Assembly: GCA_030706635.1 (NCBI GenBank)
Contig: JAUZOD010000002.1
Location: 1 to 64,000, forward strand
Reading direction: 5' to 3'
DNA: 64,000 nucleotides
DNA from: Bacteroidota bacterium
Lineage (GTDB): Bacteria > Bacteroidota > Bacteroidia > Chitinophagales > Chitinophagaceae
Below, in pieces: positions 50,817 through 60,412 of the stretch. Within the stretch, counting starts at the first letter, position 1. Every line of letters begins with the position of its first letter. The position numbers and the translations under genes were made by a program. Under the pieces are notes generated by a model. That model ran no database searches. It had not been told where the DNA came from and saw only the letters and a list, made by a program, of their open reading frames with translations.

Positions 50817-52462
50817 ACGGAATGAATAATCAAGTGCTTAAAGTAAACTCAGCAGACACCGTACTCGTTGCGCTGAAAAATCTGGCTGCGGGCAGTACGG
50901 TTAGCTATAACGGAGAGATGTACACGCTGAAAGACGCCGTGCCCGCCAAGCATAAATTTTTTATGCGGGACGAAAAGGCCGGCAACGACATCATCATGTA
51001 CGGCGTGCTGGTAGGAAAAACCAGGATGGACGTGCTTGCCGGGAACCGGTTAACAACCGATAATGTAAAACATGCAGCCACTCCGTACGACTACCGCCAG
51101 CGCGAATTTCACTGGACCCCGCCGGATGTATCCGGATTCCGGAACCGGCAATTTATGGGCTATCACCGGAGTGACGGCCGGGTAGGCACAGCCAATTACT
51201 GGTTATTTATTCCCACGGTATTTTGCGAGAACCGGAATATGGATGTGATCCGCGAAGTGCTTCAGGATGAACTCGGCTATTCCGTTACAGAAAAATACAA
51301 GGCCTATACGCGGGAACTGATCCGTTCCCACCAGGAAGGAAAGAACCTCGTGGATGCGGATTTCTCTCATTCCTCCGGCAACACCCGATCTGCTTTATTT
51401 CAACACGTGGATGGCATCCGTTTTCTAAACCATGACGGAGGCTGCGGCGGTATCCGTCAGGATTCGGCCGTTTTGGGAAATCTGCTGGCGGCTTATGCCA
51501 ACCACCCGAATGTGGGTGGCATTACTTTATTGAGCCTGGGTTGTCAGCACCTGCAGACCAGCGATCTGCTCCAGGATATTAAGAAAGTCAATCCCGGTTT
51601 CGACAAACCTTTTTTCATATTTGAGCAGCAACGTTCCCAGAGTGAGGAACAACTGATTGCCGAGGCGATCCGGAAAACATTTGAGGGGCTGATCACCATC
51701 AATCAGTTTGAGCGGAAACCGGCTTCCCTGGATAAATTATGCATAGGCGTGAAATGCGGCGGCAGCGATGGCTTTAGCGGCATCACGGCCAATCCCGCTG
51801 TCGGCTATTGCTCGGATCTGCTGGTGGCCCTGGGCGGAAAGGTGCTGCTGGCTGAATTTCCGGAACTCAACGGGGTGGAACAGGAACTGATCGACCGTGC
51901 CGTGAGTGAACCGGTGGCCAGGAAGTTCATCCGTCTGATGAAAGACTACGAAGCCGCCGCACAACGCGTGGGTTCGGGATTCGATATGAATCCTTCGCCG
52001 GGAAATATCCGCGATGGGTTGATCACCGATGCCATGAAATCTGCCGGCGCTGCCAAAAAAGGGGGTAGTTCTCCCGTAGTGGATGTGCTGGATTATACGG
52101 AGCCAGCCACCAGGGCGGGATTGAGCCTGGTTTGCACTCCGGGAAACGATGTGGAAGCCACCACGGGACAGGCCGCATCGGGGGCAACCCTGATCTTATT
52201 CACCACCGGCCTTGGAACCCCTACGGGCAATCCGGTGAGCCCCACCATCAAGATCTCCACAAATACCCCACTGGTAAAACGCATGGGAGACATCATCGAT
52301 ATAGACACGGGGCCCATCATAGAAGGAGAGAAGACAATTGAAGAAATGGGGGAAGAGATTCTAAACTATTGTATCCGCGCGGCCAGCGGAGAGGTGATCC
52401 CGAAAGCTGTCCTGCTGAACCAGAACGATTTTATTCCCTGGAAAAGAGGGGTTTCCTTATAA
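50813..52462 (+). CDS. uxaA: Altronate dehydratase
   Basis: A 549-residue full-length altronate dehydratase, with the N-terminal SAF domain (LKVNSADTVLVALKNLAAGS and onward, about 1-95) fused to the UxaA C-terminal domain. Motifs include GYHRSDGRVGTANYWLF, FLNHDGGCGGIRQDS with Cys, and CIGVKCGGSDGFSGITANPA. It removes water from D-altronate to give 2-keto-3-deoxygluconate, an iron-dependent reaction. ATG 50813 overlaps the uxaB stop by 4 bp. The frame could start upstream at 50696, but that reads through uxaB. Confidence 0.94.
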   Translation: MNGMNNQVLKVNSADTVLVALKNLAAGSTVSYNGEMYTLKDAVPAKHKFFMRDEKAGNDIIMYGVLVGKTRMDVLAGNRLTTDNVKHAATPYDYRQREFHWTPPDVSGFRNRQFMGYHRSDGRVGTANYWLFIPTVFCENRNMDVIREVLQDELGYSVTEKYKAYTRELIRSHQEGKNLVDADFSHSSGNTRSALFQHVDGIRFLNHDGGCGGIRQDSAVLGNLLAAYANHPNVGGITLLSLGCQHLQTSDLLQDIKKVNPGFDKPFFIFEQQRSQSEEQLIAEAIRKTFEGLITINQFERKPASLDKLCIGVKCGGSDGFSGITANPAVGYCSDLLVALGGKVLLAEFPELNGVEQELIDRAVSEPVARKFIRLMKDYEAAAQRVGSGFDMNPSPGNIRDGLITDAMKSAGAAKKGGSSPVVDVLDYTEPATRAGLSLVCTPGNDVEATTGQAASGATLILFTTGLGTPTGNPVSPTIKISTNTPLVKRMGDIIDIDTGPIIEGEKTIEEMGEEILNYCIRAASGEVIPKAVLLNQNDFIPWKRGVSL

Positions 52463-52474
52463 CGCTTTGTAAAC

Positions 52475-53881
52475 ATGAAGGAATTCCTGGGCAGCGATTT
52501 TTTGTTAAATAGTAAAACCGCAGAACGACTTTATCATGAATACGCGGAGCCGATGCCCATTGTGGATTATCATTGTCACCTGCCTCCGGAACAGATTGCG
52601 GCTGATCATCAGTTTAAGAGCATTACGGAGATCTGGCTCAATGGGGATCATTACAAATGGCGCGCAATGCGCGCCAACGGAGTGAATGAGGAATACATCA
52701 CCGGTAAAAAAACGGATTGGGAGAAATTTCAACAATGGGCGGCAACAGTTCCGTATACTTTCAGGAATCCCCTTTATCATTGGACGCATTTGGAATTGCA
52801 ACGTTATTTCCAGATAGATAAAATACTGAACCCGGATTCGGCCAAAGAGATATTTGATGAATGCAATCGCAAATTGCAAACCAGGGAATACCGTGTTCGA
52901 AACCTGCTGAAGTCCATGCATGTAGAGGTTGTATGCACTACCGATGACCCTGCCGATTCCCTCGAACATCATCTCTCGATGAAGAAAGAAGGTTTTGAAA
53001 TACTGGTGCTGCCGGCATTCCGGCCGGACAACGCACTGGCTGTTGATCATCCGGTTTTTTTCAATGAATACCTGGATAAGCTGGGCAAATCAGCCGGTAT
53101 TTCCATCCGATCGTTCGGTCATTTCCTGGATGCGCTGAAAAGCCGGCATGATTTTTTTCATGCTTCCGGATGCAGACTTTCAGATCATGGCCTGGAGCAA
53201 ATGTTCTCAGAAGATTTTACAGATACTGAAATTCGCAGCATTTTCGACAAAGCCCTCCTGGGTCAGAGACCGGATCCTCTGTCTGTGAAAAAATTCAGAA
53301 CCGCTGTGCTGCTGCAATTGGCTGAATGGGATCATGAAAAGGGCTGGGTGCAGCAATTCCACCTGGGTGCCCTGCGCAACAATAACAGCCGCCTGCTCAC
53401 CATGCTGGGTAAGGACACGGGATTGGATTCCATCGGTGATTTCACGCAGGGCAGGGCATTGTCCACTTTCCTCGATACCCTGGATAAAAACAACCGGCTC
53501 GCAAAGACCATTCTGTACAATCTGAATCCCGCAGATAATGAAATGATGGCCACCATGACCGGCAATTTCAACGACGGATCACAAGCCGGCAAAATCCAAT
53601 GGGGATCAGCCTGGTGGTTTCTGGATCAGAAAGACGGTATGACCCAACAGCTGAATGCCCTGTCCAATATGGGCCTGCTTAGCCGTTTCGTGGGCATGAT
53701 CACGGATTCCAGGAGCTTTCTTTCCTATCCGAGACATGAATATTTCCGCCGCATTCTCTGTGATTTATTTGGCGGAGAAATTGAAAAAGGGGAATTGCCT
53801 AACGACATCGCCTGGACCGGTAAACTGATTCAGGATATTTGTTATTATAATGCAAAGCATTATTTTGACTGGAAAATATGA
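52475..53881 (+). CDS. uxaC: Glucuronate isomerase (uronate isomerase)
   Basis: A 468-residue enzyme of the amidohydrolase superfamily that converts D-galacturonate to D-tagaturonate and D-glucuronate to D-fructuronate. Landmarks are PIVDYHCHLPPEQIA with the HxH metal motif, VVCTTDDPADSLEHH, VLPAFRPDNAL and the C-terminal SRSFLSYPRHEYFRRILCDL. The length is normal for UxaC. It begins 12 bp after uxaA. The operon order puts this first pathway step third, as is often seen in Bacteroidota. Confidence 0.95.
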   Translation: MKEFLGSDFLLNSKTAERLYHEYAEPMPIVDYHCHLPPEQIAADHQFKSITEIWLNGDHYKWRAMRANGVNEEYITGKKTDWEKFQQWAATVPYTFRNPLYHWTHLELQRYFQIDKILNPDSAKEIFDECNRKLQTREYRVRNLLKSMHVEVVCTTDDPADSLEHHLSMKKEGFEILVLPAFRPDNALAVDHPVFFNEYLDKLGKSAGISIRSFGHFLDALKSRHDFFHASGCRLSDHGLEQMFSEDFTDTEIRSIFDKALLGQRPDPLSVKKFRTAVLLQLAEWDHEKGWVQQFHLGALRNNNSRLLTMLGKDTGLDSIGDFTQGRALSTFLDTLDKNNRLAKTILYNLNPADNEMMATMTGNFNDGSQAGKIQWGSAWWFLDQKDGMTQQLNALSNMGLLSRFVGMITDSRSFLSYPRHEYFRRILCDLFGGEIEKGELPNDIAWTGKLIQDICYYNAKHYFDWKI

Positions 53882-53927
53882 ACTTTGCTGGTAAGAACCG
53901 GCCCTTCAGCCGGACAACAGTGATGCG

Positions 53928-54947
53928 ATGGGAAAAATATTATGCTTTGGGGAATTGCTGCTGCGTCTTTCGCCATCTGCCAACGGTGGCTGGCTGAAAA
54001 CCCATTCCATGCCCGTTTATCTTGGCGGTGCGGAACTCAATGTGGCAACGGCTTTGGGCAAATGGGGAGCGCCTGTTTCATATTGTACGGCCCTGCCGGA
54101 CAATTATCTTTCGGCAGACGTGGCCGAAGCAATCCGCGAAAAAAATATTTCCACCGAAGCTTTATTTTATTCCGGTAACCGGGTTGGAACCTATTTTCTG
54201 GCACAGGGTTCCGATGTAAAGAATTCGGGTGTTATCTACGACCGGGATTATTCTTCTTTTGCTGAATTGAAAAGAGGGATGCTGAACTGGGATCTTATTT
54301 TAAAGGATGTATCCTGGTTTCACTTCAGTGCCATTAGCCCCGCATTGAATGCTTCCATTGCCGAAGTCTGCCGGGAAGGATTGGAAGCAGCTTCAAAAAA
54401 AAACATAACCATTTCCGTTGATCTCAACCACCGACCCAAACTATGGAAAGGCAGAAATCCGCATGATGTAATGGCTGTACTGGGTCAATACTGCGACGTG
54501 ATCATGGGTAATATCTGGTCGGCACATCAGCTGCTGGGCATTCCGCTTCATGATGGCCGCATTGATCCTTCCAGGCGGGAATCCTATCTTGAACATGCGA
54601 AGCAGACTTCTCTTTTAATTCTTAAAAAATTTTCCAGATGTAAGACAGTTGCTAATACGTTCCGGTTTGACCAGGGTGAAAAAGGAATCCGGTATTATGC
54701 AACCCTTTACTCGGAAGGCCATCATTTTTTAAGTTCTTCCGTGTTCGAAGCGGATACTGTGGTGGATAAGGTGGGAACCGGCGATTGCTTTATGGCCGGA
54801 CTGATTCTCGGATTATATAAACATTGGCCGGAAGAAGAGATCATCCAGTTTGCCGCTGCCGCTGCATTTGGAAAATTTATGGAAGCAGGAGATGCTACCG
54901 GACAGGACCTGGCAACAATTCACGCAAGAGCCATTCAGTATGCATAA
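53928..54947 (+). CDS. kdgK: 2-keto-3-deoxygluconate kinase (PfkB family)
   Basis: A 339-residue ribokinase-fold sugar kinase. N-terminal GELLLRLSP and the PVYLGGAELNVATALGKWGA Gly-rich segment bind the sugar; the C-terminal DTVVDKVGTGDCFMAGLILG holds the catalytic Asp in the anion hole. It phosphorylates 2-keto-3-deoxygluconate to KDPG. It follows uxaC after 46 bp and overlaps the aldolase start by 8 bp. The order kinase then aldolase completes the lower uronate route. Confidence 0.92.
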   Translation: MGKILCFGELLLRLSPSANGGWLKTHSMPVYLGGAELNVATALGKWGAPVSYCTALPDNYLSADVAEAIREKNISTEALFYSGNRVGTYFLAQGSDVKNSGVIYDRDYSSFAELKRGMLNWDLILKDVSWFHFSAISPALNASIAEVCREGLEAASKKNITISVDLNHRPKLWKGRNPHDVMAVLGQYCDVIMGNIWSAHQLLGIPLHDGRIDPSRRESYLEHAKQTSLLILKKFSRCKTVANTFRFDQGEKGIRYYATLYSEGHHFLSSSVFEADTVVDKVGTGDCFMAGLILGLYKHWPEEEIIQFAAAAAFGKFMEAGDATGQDLATIHARAIQYA

Positions 54948-55623
54948 AAAGGAGGAAATTTTACAGGCCATTATCAGGCAGGGAGTGTTGCCCTTGTATT
55001 TTCATCCGGAAGGAACCGTCAGTATCCAAATCATGAAGGCTCTGTACGATGCCGGTATCCGGGTCATAGAGTATACCAACCGGGGATCGGAGGCACTGGA
55101 GAACCTGAAAGAACTAAAACAGGCGGTGAAGAAAGATTGTAAGGAAATGATCCTCGGAATGGGTACGGTGACAGATGGGGATATCGCGGAACAAGCTTTG
55201 GATGCGGGAGCCGATTTTCTGATCAGTCCCGGTTTTGTAAAAGATGTACTGGCCGTGTCCCGTAAACGTCAGGCACTCTGGATACCCGGGTGTATGACGC
55301 CATCGGAATTGATCAGGGCCCACCAGTCCGCAATCCGGATGGTAAAATTATTTCCCGGCAACCTGCTTGGTCCCGCTTTTGTATTATCCGTCAGGGAGCT
55401 TTTCCCCGATCTCTTATTCATGCCTACCGGTGGCGTAGAACCGAAAACGGATAATCTCACGGCCTGGTTTAGCTCAGGGGTTTCAGCGGTGGGGATGGGA
55501 AGCAAGCTGCTCACGAAATCGGTAATTGATAAAAAGGAATTTGCGGAGATAACAACGCTTACGGTTGCGCTTTTGAATCAGATTAAAGAGATACGACGTT
55601 CCTTGGGAAAGGTTGATAGTTGA
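54940..55623 (+). CDS. eda: KDPG aldolase
   Basis: A 227-residue class I aldolase that cleaves 2-keto-3-deoxy-6-phosphogluconate to pyruvate and glyceraldehyde 3-phosphate. The family pattern is visible: VLPLYFHPEGT, GIRVIEYTNRGSEALENL with the Glu, ILGMGTVTDGDIAEQALDAG, GADFLISPGFVKD, and MVKLFPGNLLGPAF with the Schiff-base Lys. The ATG at 54940 is used. An inverted repeat overlaps the last codons and the stop. Confidence 0.94.
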   Translation: MHKKEEILQAIIRQGVLPLYFHPEGTVSIQIMKALYDAGIRVIEYTNRGSEALENLKELKQAVKKDCKEMILGMGTVTDGDIAEQALDAGADFLISPGFVKDVLAVSRKRQALWIPGCMTPSELIRAHQSAIRMVKLFPGNLLGPAFVLSVRELFPDLLFMPTGGVEPKTDNLTAWFSSGVSAVGMGSKLLTKSVIDKKEFAEITTLTVALLNQIKEIRRSLGKVDS

Positions 55624-55688
55624 TGGATTTGATGGATCCTTGTGCGATTTTCCCAACTAAAGTCCATCAACCATCAACTGTCAACAAA
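55611..55688. repeat. Inverted repeat overlapping the eda stop codon
   Basis: Left arm 55613-55636 is nearly the reverse complement of the right arm 55663-55684; both consist of TTGATGG/CCATCAA units, and the loop is about 26 bases. It may act as an mRNA-stabilising hairpin between eda and cydA, or be a REP-like intergenic element. The left arm encodes the last codons and stop of eda. Confidence 0.6.
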
Positions 55689-55692
55689 TGAT

Positions 55693-55700
55693 TACCTTCG
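55693..55700 (+). promoter_or_regulatory. Possible -7 promoter box of cydA
   Basis: TACCTTCG differs from TAnnTTTG at one position and lies 22 bp before the cydA start, just after the inverted repeat. Confidence 0.3.
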
Positions 55701-55721
55701 CCCAACCATCATTCTCCCACC

Positions 55722-57035
55722 ATGAATGATTTCCTGGCAGCCCGATCACAGATGGCGCTTTCGCTGGCATTTCACATTGTCTTTTCCTGTATAGGTATGG
55801 TGATGCCTTTTTTTATGGCCGTCGCTCATTTTTATTATTTGAGGTCTGGCAAAGTGGTTTATCGAAATGTGACGAAGGCCTGGAGCAAGGGTGTGGCTAT
55901 TTTTTTTGCCACGGGTGCTGTTTCGGGAACGGTACTTTCCTTTGAATTGGGGTTGCTTTGGCCCACTTTCATGAAACATGCGGGACCGATATTCGGTCTT
56001 CCTTTTTCTTTGGAAGGAACCGCTTTTTTTATTGAGGCCATCGCACTTGGATTTTTTCTATATGGATGGGATCGGTTTAACAGATGGTTCCATTGGTGTG
56101 CCGGCGTGGTGGTAGGAGTAAGCGGACTGGTATCGGGAATTCTTGTTGTTGCCGCAAATGCCTGGATGAATAGTCCGGCGGGTTTTGAATATGCCCATGG
56201 AAAGTATTTTAATGTGGATCCGGTTAAAGCCATGTTCAATGCTGCCTGGTATTCGGAGGCGGTTCACATGTGTATTGCTGCATTTGCGGCTACCGGTTTT
56301 GCCGTTGCCGGAGTACATGCCTTCATGATCGTCCGGAAAAGAAATACAGGATTCCATACGAAAGCCTTCCGGATCGCTGCCGTGTTTGCCTGCGCTGCGG
56401 CAATTGTTCAGCCGCTGAGTGGTGATCATTCAGCCAAGGATGTTGCCAGGCGGCAGCCCGCCAAACTTGCCGCGATGGAGGCGGTTTTTCACACACAATC
56501 CCATTCACCCCTGCTTATCGGTGGAATCCCCGATGAACAAAACAGAACAGTGAATTACGGAGTTGAACTTCCGGGAATGCTCAGCTTCATGATCTCGGGC
56601 GATACCCATACGGAAGTGAAAGGACTGGACCAATTCCCTATCGAAGATCAACCGCCGGTGCTGGTCACGCATCTTGCGTTTCAGCTGATGGTGGGTTTGG
56701 GTATGCTGATGCTGGCCATCAGTCTGCTCTATTTTTTCGGGTTGTGGAGGAAACACAACTGGCAGGAACGTCGCTGGCTGTTAAAATTGTTCGCTCTGGT
56801 CACACCCGTCGGCTTTATTGCTGTGGAGGCTGGCTGGACGGTTACTGAAGTTGGCCGCCAGCCCTGGATTATTTATGGATTTATGCGCACGGCGGATGCT
56901 GTTACACCCATGCCGGGTATCCTGTATTCTTTTTCCATATTTACGGCAGTCTATTTTTCGCTGGCCCTCGTGGTTTGCTTTTTACTTTATCGTCAAATTA
57001 AAATGGTTCCGGAACTATACGATATCCCGGAATAA
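55722..57035 (+). CDS. cydA: Cytochrome bd ubiquinol oxidase subunit I
   Basis: A 437-residue inner-membrane subunit with about nine spans. It carries the haem-ligand His18 in SLAFHIVFSCIG, another His in the GDHS motif (about 186), and the GRQPWIIYGFMRTADAVTP motif of bd oxidases. At 437 residues it lacks the long Q-loop insert of the E. coli enzyme (522 residues), so it belongs to the short Q-loop group. With CydB it reduces O2 to water at high affinity, using quinol. It begins after the inverted repeat and promoter-like box; cydB follows 6 bp later. Confidence 0.95.
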   Translation: MNDFLAARSQMALSLAFHIVFSCIGMVMPFFMAVAHFYYLRSGKVVYRNVTKAWSKGVAIFFATGAVSGTVLSFELGLLWPTFMKHAGPIFGLPFSLEGTAFFIEAIALGFFLYGWDRFNRWFHWCAGVVVGVSGLVSGILVVAANAWMNSPAGFEYAHGKYFNVDPVKAMFNAAWYSEAVHMCIAAFAATGFAVAGVHAFMIVRKRNTGFHTKAFRIAAVFACAAAIVQPLSGDHSAKDVARRQPAKLAAMEAVFHTQSHSPLLIGGIPDEQNRTVNYGVELPGMLSFMISGDTHTEVKGLDQFPIEDQPPVLVTHLAFQLMVGLGMLMLAISLLYFFGLWRKHNWQERRWLLKLFALVTPVGFIAVEAGWTVTEVGRQPWIIYGFMRTADAVTPMPGILYSFSIFTAVYFSLALVVCFLLYRQIKMVPELYDIPE

Positions 57036-57041
57036 ACAGAT

Positions 57042-58052
57042 ATGATATACGTCGTGATCATCTATTTGTGGGCCGCCCTTTTGCTTTACCTGTTACTGGG
57101 CGGCGCTGATTTTGGTGCCGGCATCATTGAACTCTTTACTTCAGATAAGAACAAAGACAAAACCAGCAATACACTTTACCGGGCAATCGGTCCCGTTTGG
57201 GAGGCCAATCACATGTGGCTGATCATTGTGATCGTGATCCTGTTTACCGGCTTTCCCGAAATTTATGCGACGGTCTCTACTCATTTGCACATTCCCCTGG
57301 CCATCATGCTGCTGGGGATTATAGCCAGGGGCACTGCATTCGCTTTTCGGCATTATGACGCTGTGCAGGACGACATGCAGAAAGTATACAATAAAATCTT
57401 CCGGTATTCCAGTTTTATCACACCGTTTTTTCTCGGGATCATTGCGGGAAGTGCCGTGGCTGGAAAGATAGATCCGCATGCCATGAATTTCCGGGATGCT
57501 TTTATTTTTCCCTGGCTGAATTTATTTTCTGTTTCCGTGGGATTGTTTACGGTTACCATTTGCGGCTATCTGGCTGCGATATTCATCATCGGCGAAGCGC
57601 AAACGGAGGCGGGGAGGAAACGTTACATTATTAAAGCGCGGTCAATGAATCTGGCTGCTGCGTTTGCGGGTTCACTTGTTTTTGTGGCGGCTACCCTCGA
57701 CCATATCCCGTTGGCGGAATGGCTTTTTGGAAATGGGATCGGCATCATCTCCATATTGGCCGCTGTTATTTCCCTGATCATTCAATGGCGTCAGATTGCC
57801 AAAGGAAAGGTCATTATGATCCGCGTGATTGCCGGATTTCAGATTGCCATGATCCTGCTGGCCACTACCTATTACCATTATCCGCGGATTATTTTATTGA
57901 AAGGCGGAGGTTATCTTTCACTTCTGGAACATCGCGGAGATGATCAGGCGATCCGGGCACTGGCTCTGGCTTTGCTCATCGGAAGTTTGTTTATCTTACC
58001 AGCCCTGGTATATCTCATCTATAGTTTTCAGAAGAAAAAAATGACTGCGTGA
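57042..58052 (+). CDS. cydB: Cytochrome bd ubiquinol oxidase subunit II
   Basis: A 336-residue inner-membrane subunit with about eight spans. Family marks are LLYLLLGGADFGAGIIELFT, GPVWEANHMWLIIVIVILFT and FPEIYATVSTHLHIPLAIML. It forms the heterodimer with CydA. No CydX- or CydCD-like genes are seen nearby. It ends one base before the stop of the convergent VWA gene. Confidence 0.95.
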   Translation: MIYVVIIYLWAALLLYLLLGGADFGAGIIELFTSDKNKDKTSNTLYRAIGPVWEANHMWLIIVIVILFTGFPEIYATVSTHLHIPLAIMLLGIIARGTAFAFRHYDAVQDDMQKVYNKIFRYSSFITPFFLGIIAGSAVAGKIDPHAMNFRDAFIFPWLNLFSVSVGLFTVTICGYLAAIFIIGEAQTEAGRKRYIIKARSMNLAAAFAGSLVFVAATLDHIPLAEWLFGNGIGIISILAAVISLIIQWRQIAKGKVIMIRVIAGFQIAMILLATTYYHYPRIILLKGGGYLSLLEHRGDDQAIRALALALLIGSLFILPALVYLIYSFQKKKMTA

Positions 58053-59819
58053 TCAAAGGGTTTCGGGAATATTTTTCTTTTTTCTGGTTTTATGATAGAT
58101 TTTTTTGGCCTTTTCGATCAGCTGCAGGTATTCTTTCTGCGACACGTCATTTATGTCGTAACTCGCTCCTGCCATTTTTAGCAATTCATCCCAGGATGCT
58201 TTTCCTACGAATCGCGAATTCTTCAAGAGACCTCCAAAGAGCGCTACGGAACTGGCAAACCGGTAATATTTGGGCAAATTGTTGAAATTGCTGAAACGGT
58301 AGGGAACTGTATATTGTTCCATGCGCGCTGTATCCGCATTGGGCAGCTGATAGTGCAACGACACTTTAGCCAGACAAGAGCTGAGGAAACCACTGTCCAT
58401 TCGCGGTTGCGTGGGTTCGATTTCGAGCAGGGCCATTAAAGTATGCCCTGATCCAATTTCACCACCCTGTAAAATATTACTTGTGTCCGATAGAGCATTC
58501 AGCTTATTGTCGAAGCCGATCAGCCGATAGCTTTTAATCAGGGACGGATCAAAATGGATGTCTATATAAGCATCTTTGGCAACAGCATAAATAGTCTGCG
58601 CAAATTCTTCCATCAATACTTTTTCCGCTTCTTTCTCATTGTCCAGATAAGCAAAATTTCCCTTACCGCGATTGGCAAGCACTTCCAGTTTAGAGTCCTT
58701 ATAATTGCCCATACCCACGCCAAGACAGGTCAGGTATATATCGGATGTCCGATAACTGCTGATCAGCCGGTTTAATTCCTCCTCCGATTGCTCACCCACA
58801 TTAAAGTCACCGTCGGTTGCCAGAATTACGCGATTGGTTCCTCCCTTGATGAACTGGCTTTTGGCCAGGCGATATGCTGCCCTGATACCGCCCTCCCCAG
58901 GAGTAGCGCCTCCGGGTTCAAGCTGGGCGATGGATTCGAGTATCTTCTTTTTATTCCCACCGGAAGTTGGCGTTAACCAAACGCCATTGACACCGCCATA
59001 TACAACGATGGAGACCGTGTCTTTGTCGCGCAGATTATTTACCATAAGGCTGAAGGCAGATTTCAAAAGAGGTAACCGGTTCGGAAGATCCATGGATCCC
59101 GAGACGTCAATCAGAAAGACCAGGTTGGCTGAAGGAATGCTGTCCATGTTTGCTTTTTTTGCACAAACCTGGAGAAAAAGCAACTGGTTGTTGGAGTTCC
59201 AGGGACAGGACGAAACAGCTGACCGGAATGAAAAAGTGCTGTCACCTGACGGTAAGCTGTAATCGTAGTTAAAATAGTTGAGCATCTCTTCGATCCGGAT
59301 GGCATCTGGCGGAACAGAATTCTCCATGTTTAGGAATCTGCGGATATTGCTGTAAGAGGCTTTGTTGATGTTGATGGCGAATCCGGTTTCAGGATATCTG
59401 TCCGCCGGAAGAAATTCATTCTCTACCAGCGAGCTATAGGTTTCTGCGGCCACAGTCCACCTGTTCAATTCTTCCGTGGAAAGATTTTTGGTAAGAGACA
59501 ATAGCCGGTTCAGGGGTTTTGGCGTTGCTGGAAACCGGGCTTTCATTATAATGGACTGAAACTCGGTGGCGTTCACGCTAATTGAACTGGGATAGTATCC
59601 ATCGGCTGAAAGGGTGAGGGAATCCTTTACGTTGGGCAGTGTGATCCCAAATCCACCCAGATTACCCGAATAATAAAGGTATCCGGAGGAATGCAGCATG
59701 ATCCTTACATTGCTGACCGGGTTATTAGATTCGTCTTTGACCTCTCCACGCAAATAATACTGGGCCTTGCCGGAGAGGCAGATAAGCAGTGTATACAGTA
59801 TGATCGGCAAGGTCTTCAA
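58053..59819 (-). CDS. Secreted VWA-domain protein (VWF_N / VWA / DUF3520, YfbK-like)
   Basis: A 588-residue exported protein. A signal peptide (MKTLPIILYTLLICLSGKAQ) precedes a carboxypeptidase-regulatory-like domain (about 22-95), a VWF_N-type region (about 140-210, INKASYSNIRRFLN), a VWA domain with an intact MIDAS motif in LVFLIDVSGSMDLPNRLPLL and LATDGDFN, and a C-terminal DUF3520 (about 400-575). Such proteins bind metal and protein ligands and are found near secretion or envelope genes in Bacteroidota; the partner is not known. The N-terminal domain resembles the fold found in SusC receptors. It ends next to cydB and follows hpt by 47 bp. Confidence 0.9.
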   Translation of the reverse strand: MKTLPIILYTLLICLSGKAQYYLRGEVKDESNNPVSNVRIMLHSSGYLYYSGNLGGFGITLPNVKDSLTLSADGYYPSSISVNATEFQSIIMKARFPATPKPLNRLLSLTKNLSTEELNRWTVAAETYSSLVENEFLPADRYPETGFAININKASYSNIRRFLNMENSVPPDAIRIEEMLNYFNYDYSLPSGDSTFSFRSAVSSCPWNSNNQLLFLQVCAKKANMDSIPSANLVFLIDVSGSMDLPNRLPLLKSAFSLMVNNLRDKDTVSIVVYGGVNGVWLTPTSGGNKKKILESIAQLEPGGATPGEGGIRAAYRLAKSQFIKGGTNRVILATDGDFNVGEQSEEELNRLISSYRTSDIYLTCLGVGMGNYKDSKLEVLANRGKGNFAYLDNEKEAEKVLMEEFAQTIYAVAKDAYIDIHFDPSLIKSYRLIGFDNKLNALSDTSNILQGGEIGSGHTLMALLEIEPTQPRMDSGFLSSCLAKVSLHYQLPNADTARMEQYTVPYRFSNFNNLPKYYRFASSVALFGGLLKNSRFVGKASWDELLKMAGASYDINDVSQKEYLQLIEKAKKIYHKTRKKKNIPETL

Positions 59820-59866
59820 TCGGAATGGTTTGGATATCAGAATAAAAGGTACGCTTACAACGATAA

Positions 59867-60403
59867 TTATTCCAAAAGCTGATAGATGGCGGGCGTATTT
59901 CTTCCCAAACCGTTATAATCCAGGCCATAGCCCACCACAAATTTGTCCGGAATCTCAAAACCGCTATAATCCACTTTCATAGGATAGATGGTTGCTTCCG
60001 GCTTATGGAGAAGTGCCACAATTTTAAGGGAAGCTGGCTGCTGATGCTGTAGCTGGGGCAGGAATTCGTTTAATGTTTTACCGGTGTCCACAATGTCCTC
60101 AATAATCACCACATGCCGACCGAATATTTCCGTATCAAGACCAATGGAGGTGATCACCTGTCCGCCGGATTTCATCCCTTTGTAAGAGGCCAGTTTAATG
60201 AAAGAGATTTCCGCATCAATGGTCAGCTCCTTGAAAAGATCGGCCGCAAATATGAACGAACCATTTAAGATGGCTATAAAAACGGGATTTTTTTCTTTAT
60301 AATCCTTGTTTAACGCTTCCGCCAGTTCAGCCACTTTCTTTCGGATGGCTTCTGCAGTTATGTAAGGTTTGAAGTTTTTATCGTGTATGCGGATGATGGA
60401 CAT
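59867..60403 (-). CDS. hpt: Hypoxanthine phosphoribosyltransferase
   Basis: A 178-residue purine-salvage enzyme. The PRPP-binding loop is VVIIEDIVDTGKTLNEFL, with FIAILNGSFIFAADL and FVVGYGLDYNGLGRNTPAIY as further family marks. It converts hypoxanthine or guanine and PRPP to the nucleotide in the cytosol. It is downstream in a minus-strand run with GH73/LysM (9-bp gap) and upstream of the VWA gene. Confidence 0.95.
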   Translation of the reverse strand: MSIIRIHDKNFKPYITAEAIRKKVAELAEALNKDYKEKNPVFIAILNGSFIFAADLFKELTIDAEISFIKLASYKGMKSGGQVITSIGLDTEIFGRHVVIIEDIVDTGKTLNEFLPQLQHQQPASLKIVALLHKPEATIYPMKVDYSGFEIPDKFVVGYGLDYNGLGRNTPAIYQLLE

Positions 60404-60412
60404 GGATTGATT

